Source: Tenebrio molitor (Eukaryota > Arthropoda > Insecta > Coleoptera > Tenebrionidae). Taken from it: a stretch of DNA of 64,000 nt. The first letter of the stretch is position 1, and the number at the start of each line of letters is the position of its first letter. Shown here piece by piece: positions 58,813 to 64,000 of the stretch. Where the stretch lies: contig NC_091047.1 of assembly GCF_963966145.1 (NCBI RefSeq), positions 23,126,001-23,190,000 of the forward strand, read 5' to 3'. Made by a program: the position numbers and the translations under genes. The notes under the pieces are model-generated. The model saw only the letters and a list, made by a program, of their open reading frames with translations. It searched no databases and was not told where the DNA came from.

Positions 58813-59229
58813 ATATTCTTCCGCGAATTTATCACAAATAAATAGACTTCTTTTGTAATCGTTGTTTGGCGTTTAACAGATGATCATGTCATAAAAATAT
58901 AAATACTGCGTAAATAATTCCGTAAGGGGGCGCTCTCAAAATTGCAAAATATTGCAATAGTGCAAAATTGCACTGATTGATTACTTGCATGAATTAGCTG
59001 TCTGCATTAATTTTAGGATTTGAGTTTGTGTTGAACTGTAATTTTGTATTTTGTTTAGAAATTTTAGGCCTCTCGAATTTTAGCGGCCCCCTTTGACGAG
59101 GATGTTCCTTTTTATTCCTACGAACGATTCAACTGGACGGAATCAAAATCCCTAATGTGAACATATGAATTCTGTGATGTGAACTGTCAGTTGTCGTTGT
59201 CAGATTTTACATAACAAACCCAAACAGAA
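58813..59229. promoter_or_regulatory. Divergent promoter region Atg6 / ND-B14.7
   Basis: The two start codons are only about 435 bp apart on opposite strands, so both promoters must lie in or near this stretch. I see no clear TATA box. It contains a short GC-richer block GCGGCCCCCTTTGACGAGG at about 59081-59099. Confidence 0.5.
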
Positions 59230-59757
59230 ATGTCTTCGTCCAAGGAAACTAAACCTTTTGAATATTTCGACAGCCCCGATGGGCACGACGTGCTCCAAAA
59301 ATTCGGGGTCATCTTCAAACCGGTGGCTCTCACCGCGTTTGCCGTCTCCACGACCGACGTGATGCTCTATTCCCACCCCAAAGGATATTTACAAACCCTG
59401 GGAAGGTACGTTCACTTCGGATGGCCGATATTCGGGGCTGCCGCAGCATTTGTACTAGGACACAATTTAGCTGGATCGATTCGCAACAAAGATGATAAGT
59501 TGAACTGGTTTATCGGTGGGGCGTCCGCGGGAGGCGTCTTAGGTCTCTGGAGGAAGACAATTCCGGGAGGCGTGTTGATGGCTGGCGCTTTGGGAATTTT
59601 GGCTCTCAGTAAGAAACACTGTGTTGAAAACGGTTACGATTTCATCATCCCGAAGGAGCGCAATGTTCAAGTTGGCAGTTGTCGCGGCGTTCGCAGAGAT
59701 TGGACGCTGATGGCGGAGAGACCAAAAAATTGGACTACTGGCGAAGAAAAACAATAA
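59230..59757 (+). CDS. ND-B14.7: NADH dehydrogenase [ubiquinone] 1 alpha subcomplex subunit 11
   Basis: This is an accessory membrane subunit of mitochondrial respiratory complex I in the inner membrane, needed for assembly and stability. It is a single intronless exon of 175 codons. A Tim17/22-like four-helix arrangement with Gly-rich segments is visible: KPVALTAFAVSTTDVMLYS, FGWPIFGAAAAFVLGHNLAG, WFIGGASAGGVLGLWRKTIP and GVLMAGALGILALSKKH. The C-terminal tail DWTLMAERPKNW follows the insect form of the family. The start fits: ATG at 59230 follows AACAGAA, with stops upstream. It shares a promoter region with Atg6 and ends near the 3' end of the next, convergent gene. Confidence 0.92.
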   Translation: MSSSKETKPFEYFDSPDGHDVLQKFGVIFKPVALTAFAVSTTDVMLYSHPKGYLQTLGRYVHFGWPIFGAAAAFVLGHNLAGSIRNKDDKLNWFIGGASAGGVLGLWRKTIPGGVLMAGALGILALSKKHCVENGYDFIIPKERNVQVGSCRGVRRDWTLMAERPKNWTTGEEKQ

Positions 59758-59793
59758 ACTTAGGTATTTCAGAATTGTAGTTCACTGTATATA

Positions 59794-59799
59794 AATAAA
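59794..59799 (+). terminator. AATAAA, ND-B14.7 polyadenylation signal
   Basis: It lies 37 bp after the stop codon. Confidence 0.6.
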
Positions 59800-59821
59800 T
59801 GTTTGTTTTAAATCATCTCAA

Positions 59822-59827
59822 TTTATT
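59822..59827 (-). terminator. AATAAA on minus strand, candidate signal for the Glu-rich gene
   Basis: TTTATT on the plus strand lies about 25 bp from the ND-B14.7 signal, so the two convergent transcripts may end almost on top of each other. Confidence 0.45.
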
Positions 59828-60150
59828 AATAAATACAGAAACAATTTTGTAGTGCTGGGGTAACAGTAACAAGCATAACCAACATTAACAAGTCATAAAT
59901 TTATAATGAAAGTTATAACACACGATCACTGATCTATTCAATAAAGTACATTTACAAAGACTAGAATATAAATGATTTGTAAGTATGAAAAAAACTATAA
60001 AATCGTAACTTAAACCTACTCACACAAAAAACAATAATATGAAAAGTTATTTTTTTAAGCTAGTTACATTACGTCATGTTCTAACTGGTTTCTTTCTGTC
60101 ATTACATGATATTTTGGATGAAAAAAATCTCGACAATCGGCTGGTTAGTC

Positions 60151-62763
60151 TTATAGCTCAGGATCTGAATCTCCAGAAACGTGATTTACGTCGTTTCCTT
60201 CGTCACCTATGTAATCGTCGTCTTCAATCTCTTCTTCAACTTCGATGATTTCCTCTTCGTCATCTACGTCTTCATTATCCGTCAGTTCTTCCTGGAACAG
60301 CAATAATCATTATAACAAAATTATTCGGAATAAAAACCTACATCTGAGATGTCATTTTCCGCCGCCGTGGCGCCACTCACTGTCGTGTACTTCGACTCTT
60401 CGACAAGATCTTCGCTTCTCTCTCCGTTAACTCTTTGAACGGAACTCGACTCCGTTCTGTTTGTGTTCCTCTCATCTGGTGGCATTTCTTCTTCACTTTC
60501 CTCCTCCTCTACCTCAATTTCTATTTCTTCATCCTCCACCTCTTCCTCACTCTCTTCCTCGTATACTATTTCTTCAATTTCTTCGACGATTTCTTCGTCG
60601 CTGTCTAATTCTTCCTCGTCAGAGGTTTTCGCCTGGACTTCTTCAGTTTTACTGATTGGTGTTACCGCTTCTTTACTTTCTAATTTCGGTTTTTCTTCTA
60701 CATTTTCGACAAGGTTTTTGTCTGGTTTTGTAGTTTCAATTTGTTCTTTCGTTTTCTCCAAAACGGTTGCTTCTTTAACTACAGCACTGTCAAGCTTTGC
60801 TTTTTCTTCATGATCGACTTTGACAGAATTTATCTGATCGCTTGATTCTTTCGATTCCAAGTTTTCAACCGTTTTACTTAACGAATTTTGTGTTTCTTCA
60901 GTAGGTTTAGTCTTTTCTTTATCACTTTCTTCAACTTGGTTAGGTTCTATCTTATATTCTAGCACTGGTTCGCGGTGTTCTTCAATTTTTTCCGTAATTT
61001 CTATTTCTTTATTGATCAAATCTTGTATTTGTCTCATAATAGGTGATACCTTTTCTTCACTTACCTCCGATTTTGTAAGTACTGTGTTACCCAGTATTTC
61101 GTCTTTTGTTTCTACATCTTTTCTTTCTTGTACTGCATTCGCAACTGCACTATCGATTTCTTCTTTTGTCGGTTCTATTTTTGGTGTATTTTCCTTTTCC
61201 TCTTTTTCGAGGACACCATCAGAAACTTGTAAGCTTGTTTGTTTCCGACTTGTTTCTGGTATTTGAACAGTTTTCAATTCACTTTGTCCTAAATTCTGCA
61301 AATTATCGTTAATCTCGTTCGCTCGTCGACTTAAAGTTTCTAAAGTGTCAACTTTTGTTTCTCTTTGTTGAACGTTTTCAATAGCCTGTTGGATTAGGTC
61401 GTCAACTTCTCTTTCCAATTTCTCCACCTCAACAGTGTGAGGTACATCTTCACTTTCGAGCATAATTAAGGGTGGTTGAATGTCGTTTTCTTCTTTGAGT
61501 TTCTGTAAAAATTCCTTTTCAATAGTAAACGGCTGTAGAACTTCTTCAATCAGCTGGACAATTGGCTCTGCTTCTTCAGTCTTGGTTGCAACCGCTTCAT
61601 TTGTGATAACCGACCCTTCACGGTCTTCGAGCTCTTGCACAATTTCTTCACCTCTATCTTCCAGATCTGTTGATTTTTGTACATCTTCCTCGATGTATTC
61701 TATTACCGGTTCTTGAGTAGTATCTTCCGTTTTGGTCGTTTCTGCTTCACCTCCATTTTCTGCAGAATGAGAAATTTAAGACGACGAATTCGATATCTTT
61801 TCTAGAATAAATGCTATAACTGTTTTAATTCGAAAACTTAAGGTTTAAAATATTTTTATTATTTTAGAGTGTGATTATTAAGTTGCGGTGAACGGTAAAT
61901 GTTAAAATAAACGGCAACATCTAGTGTTAAAGGGCCAAACAACAAAATTAAACGGCAACTGTCTACTAATTTGGCAACACAACTTCTTGACTCTATCGCT
62001 TAAAGTTGTGTTGCCGTTATTAGTTAGTATCTTGTAATGAGTGACATACAAATTAACGTACCTGATGCTGCAATCAGCTATTTATTATGTAAATTTTAGC
62101 ATGGAATCCAAACATTAATAGCCATCAACTTATTACCTAGGTGGTAATAGATATTATAAAAAAACTACCAAATTACATGCCGTAATACTGAAGAATTTGC
62201 AAATGGCAGCAAGCTGTAATCAACCCAAGAACCATACTGTATGACGAATTAAAAGGTCAAAATGGGTCTCCCTTACGGCGTCCGTAAAAAATAAGCAAAA
62301 ACACAAAATATTCGGTTTATTAAACATAATCCAGATACATGCCCATTACAAACAAAAAATCTCAAGTGACTGATGCAGTCAACGTTATTTTTATTTGTCC
62401 TGAAATTTACACCATTTATTCTAGAATTTTAAAATAACGATTAACCTAAGTCCATTGAAGACAATAGTGCGACGCTGCTACTAAAAATGTTTAAACTACG
62501 AGGCACCAACATTGAAAATTTTTCTTTCTATTTGTGAACACTCATGCCTTCAAGTTTAAATTTAACATGTCACCGACAGTTTTCTTGATGATTTCTTGTT
62601 AGTTCTGTCTGTACTTACCAGATTCGAGACTTATAACAGACAGTGTCATTTTGCCGGACAGAACGACGGCCGGGTCTTCCCCGGTGGTGGGTTCGGGTTC
62701 GGTGGCGGAGTCGGAGACCAAAAGGTGGGACTGAGCGGGCAGAGCACCTTCTAAGTAAATCTC
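60151..62763 (-). CDS. Unrecognised Glu-rich protein, C-terminal exons, 5' part outside window
   Basis: I do not recognise this gene. Exons by splice sites and frame: 62763-62619, 61759-60342 and 60291-60151 (stop). They join without frame breaks into about 567 codons. The first exon in view (EIYLEGALPAQSHLLVSDSA... VVLSGKMTLSVISLES) is ordinary, mixed sequence. The long middle exon is dominated by Glu, Lys, Thr, Val and Ser, with many short E-rich, possibly coiled or disordered, segments. It then turns extremely acidic (EEEIEIEVEEEESEEE), and the last exon ends HVSGDSDPEL. A GAG at 62763 follows an acceptor AG, so upstream exons exist beyond the window. No catalytic or membrane motif is visible. 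It could be a cytoskeletal, nuclear or muscle-type scaffold, but that is guesswork. Confidence 0.75.
61760..62618 (-). other. Intron of the Glu-rich gene
   Basis: 860 bp, AT-rich. A loose inverted repeat of GTTGCCGTT-type sequence occurs around 61880-62020. No exon is seen. Confidence 0.5.
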
Positions 62764-63326
62764 CTGAAAATGTTTGTTTGCAATTGAAGCATACGAAAAA
62801 AAAAACAAGTTTGTAATTTTGCTAATATTAAGACGTTTATTTCTTCTGCAATTACATACTCCTCAGTCATGTCAACATTTTAAACGAGTTACGAAAGTAA
62901 ACGGTAAGTAAAAGAATTAATTACTGTCGAAAAAAGTGGGGTAGTCGTTGTATTAGCGGGCATGTTAACAAAGGGTAAATCTATTTTTCTTAATAAAATA
63001 TCAAAAAATCTGAAGCTCACAAAAATGAACAAAAACATCAAATACATAAAACGAGTGTTCGAAGTGTTTTGTCTACTACCCTAACACTATCTCTAACTCT
63101 GTCGAATTAGCATATGGTCTAGCTTTACGGCATTATTGTCTAATCAACACGATCAATTATCTCTTCAAATAACAGCGCAATACCTTATCAAATCAGTTTT
63201 CGGAAACTAAGTCTAGGATTTAATAGATTTAGATTTTTTGCGTTCTTCCAATTAAGTATTACGTACTTAGTACAAGTTGGCTTTCGTTGTTGTAAATTCG
63301 ATCTCTGTACAGTTATAAAATATGTA

Positions 63327-63822
63327 TCGCGGCTATCCAAAAGTGAACGGTTTTTTTTTATAGTTTGATTTTTACTTTAAATCATAGGCGTCCTAAAATG
63401 TCAAAGTTTGACACTAGCGTTAAAAAAATTATTGAAACTATTTTTTTTTAAATGCCACATCTCATTCCGATTCAGACAGCTATTGCAAAGCTAGAAGAAA
63501 ATTGGTCGTTGCCTTCTGTGGCGAGAGAATTACATTGTAATAAGACTTGCATCTTCAATATAAAGAGGCGTTGGCAAAAAAACAGGCTTGCAAGGCCAAT
63601 ACGAATAGGTGTTGGTAAGGTTTCTTTACTACAGTTTACTTTCACTTTAATAATGTATTAATTACTTCTCAGTCTCATTTTTATTAAAAATTATTTATTA
63701 CAACTTTTTATTATTAAAATAGTAACGCCTTCTGCACGAACGCCAATGAATACAGCCTGATTTAATCTAACGAAAAATACGAAAATTTTCGCAAGATATC
63801 GTTCACTTTTGGATGGCCGCGA
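63327..63822 (+). mobile_element. Short Tc1-like element with transposase N-terminus
   Basis: Inverted ends TCGCGGCTATCCAAAAGTGA and complement, about 25 bp, bound about 496 bp. The plus-strand frame from 63452 encodes MPHLIPIQTAIAKLEENWSL and VARELHCNKTCIFNIKRRW, a helix-turn-helix start similar to Tc1 transposases, then runs out. The catalytic domain is absent, so it is an internally deleted copy. Confidence 0.75.
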
Positions 63823-63905
63823 TTGTACTTATGTTGCCAGGAAAGCTGTCGTGTTTTTTTTTAAATATATGTATTTTTTTTGCATTTGCCGACACAACTA
63901 ATATA

Positions 63906-64000
63906 CAGGATGAGCAACAATAACTGTTTCAGTTGGCAATAAAAAACAGAATGTGTCGTAAAGACGCACGATAGAAGTGAAACTTTTGTATTACAGGGAA
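63906..64000. mobile_element. gtGAGCAACAAT-family element, left end, cut by window
   Basis: TA then CAGGATGAGCAACAATAACT and GTTTCAGTTGGCAATAAAAA match the ends at 3983-4235. The other end lies beyond the window. Confidence 0.65.

Larger units (their letters stand above)
62764..64000 (-). other. Upstream intron (or flank) of the Glu-rich gene
   Basis: It holds the Tc1-like element at 63327-63822 and an element end at 63906. No coding exon is recognised. Confidence 0.5.

Noticed and set aside
1..64000. tRNA, rRNA, CRISPR, virus-derived or bacterial sequence
   Set aside because: I looked for cloverleaf-like elements, repeat-spacer arrays and viral or bacterial-type coding and saw none that I could support by eye.

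Overview
The window is nuclear DNA from an insect. It is AT-rich, split into many exons with GT-AG introns whose shortest members are 48-58 nt, and full of short TA-flanked inverted-repeat elements. Protein-level resemblance to known insect genes and the tiny introns fit a holometabolous insect. A beetle is plausible, but I cannot prove the order from sequence alone. There is no operon, CRISPR array, phage or bacterial feature.

Layout, left to right: (1) the 3' part of a UTP-glucose-1-phosphate uridylyltransferase gene (UGP, + strand, 50-5033), whose large intron holds several nested elements; (2) an 8 kb intergenic stretch (5034-13080) rich in transposable elements, including a decayed 2.3 kb DDE transposon with a second element inserted in its transposase; (3) lingerer (lig, + strand, 13877-32892), the insect UBAP2/UBAP2L orthologue, 14 coding exons and 1078 residues, whose introns host many more elements; (4) a roughly 1 kb convergent gap; (5) puffyeye (puf, - strand, 56663-35417), the USP34 orthologue. 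My 40-exon model of puf keeps one open frame of 3302 residues; (6) Atg6/Beclin 1 (- strand, 58794-57190); (7) a divergent promoter region to ND-B14.7/NDUFA11 (+ strand, 59230-59757); (8) the 3' end of an unrecognised gene for a very Glu-rich protein (- strand, 62763-60151), which continues beyond the window.

The genes are independent housekeeping or regulatory genes: sugar-nucleotide synthesis, RNA-granule/ubiquitin-associated growth control, deubiquitination, autophagy and respiratory complex I. They do not form a shared pathway. The most notable non-genic content is the layered transposable-element record. In three places a sister copy or partner arm shows the sequence before insertion. There are also several palindrome families, an uncharacterised 1.24 kb element with an 8-bp target duplication beside a GC-rich island, and a GC-rich hairpin block in the lig 3' UTR. 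I did not find evidence of a wholly new biological system.
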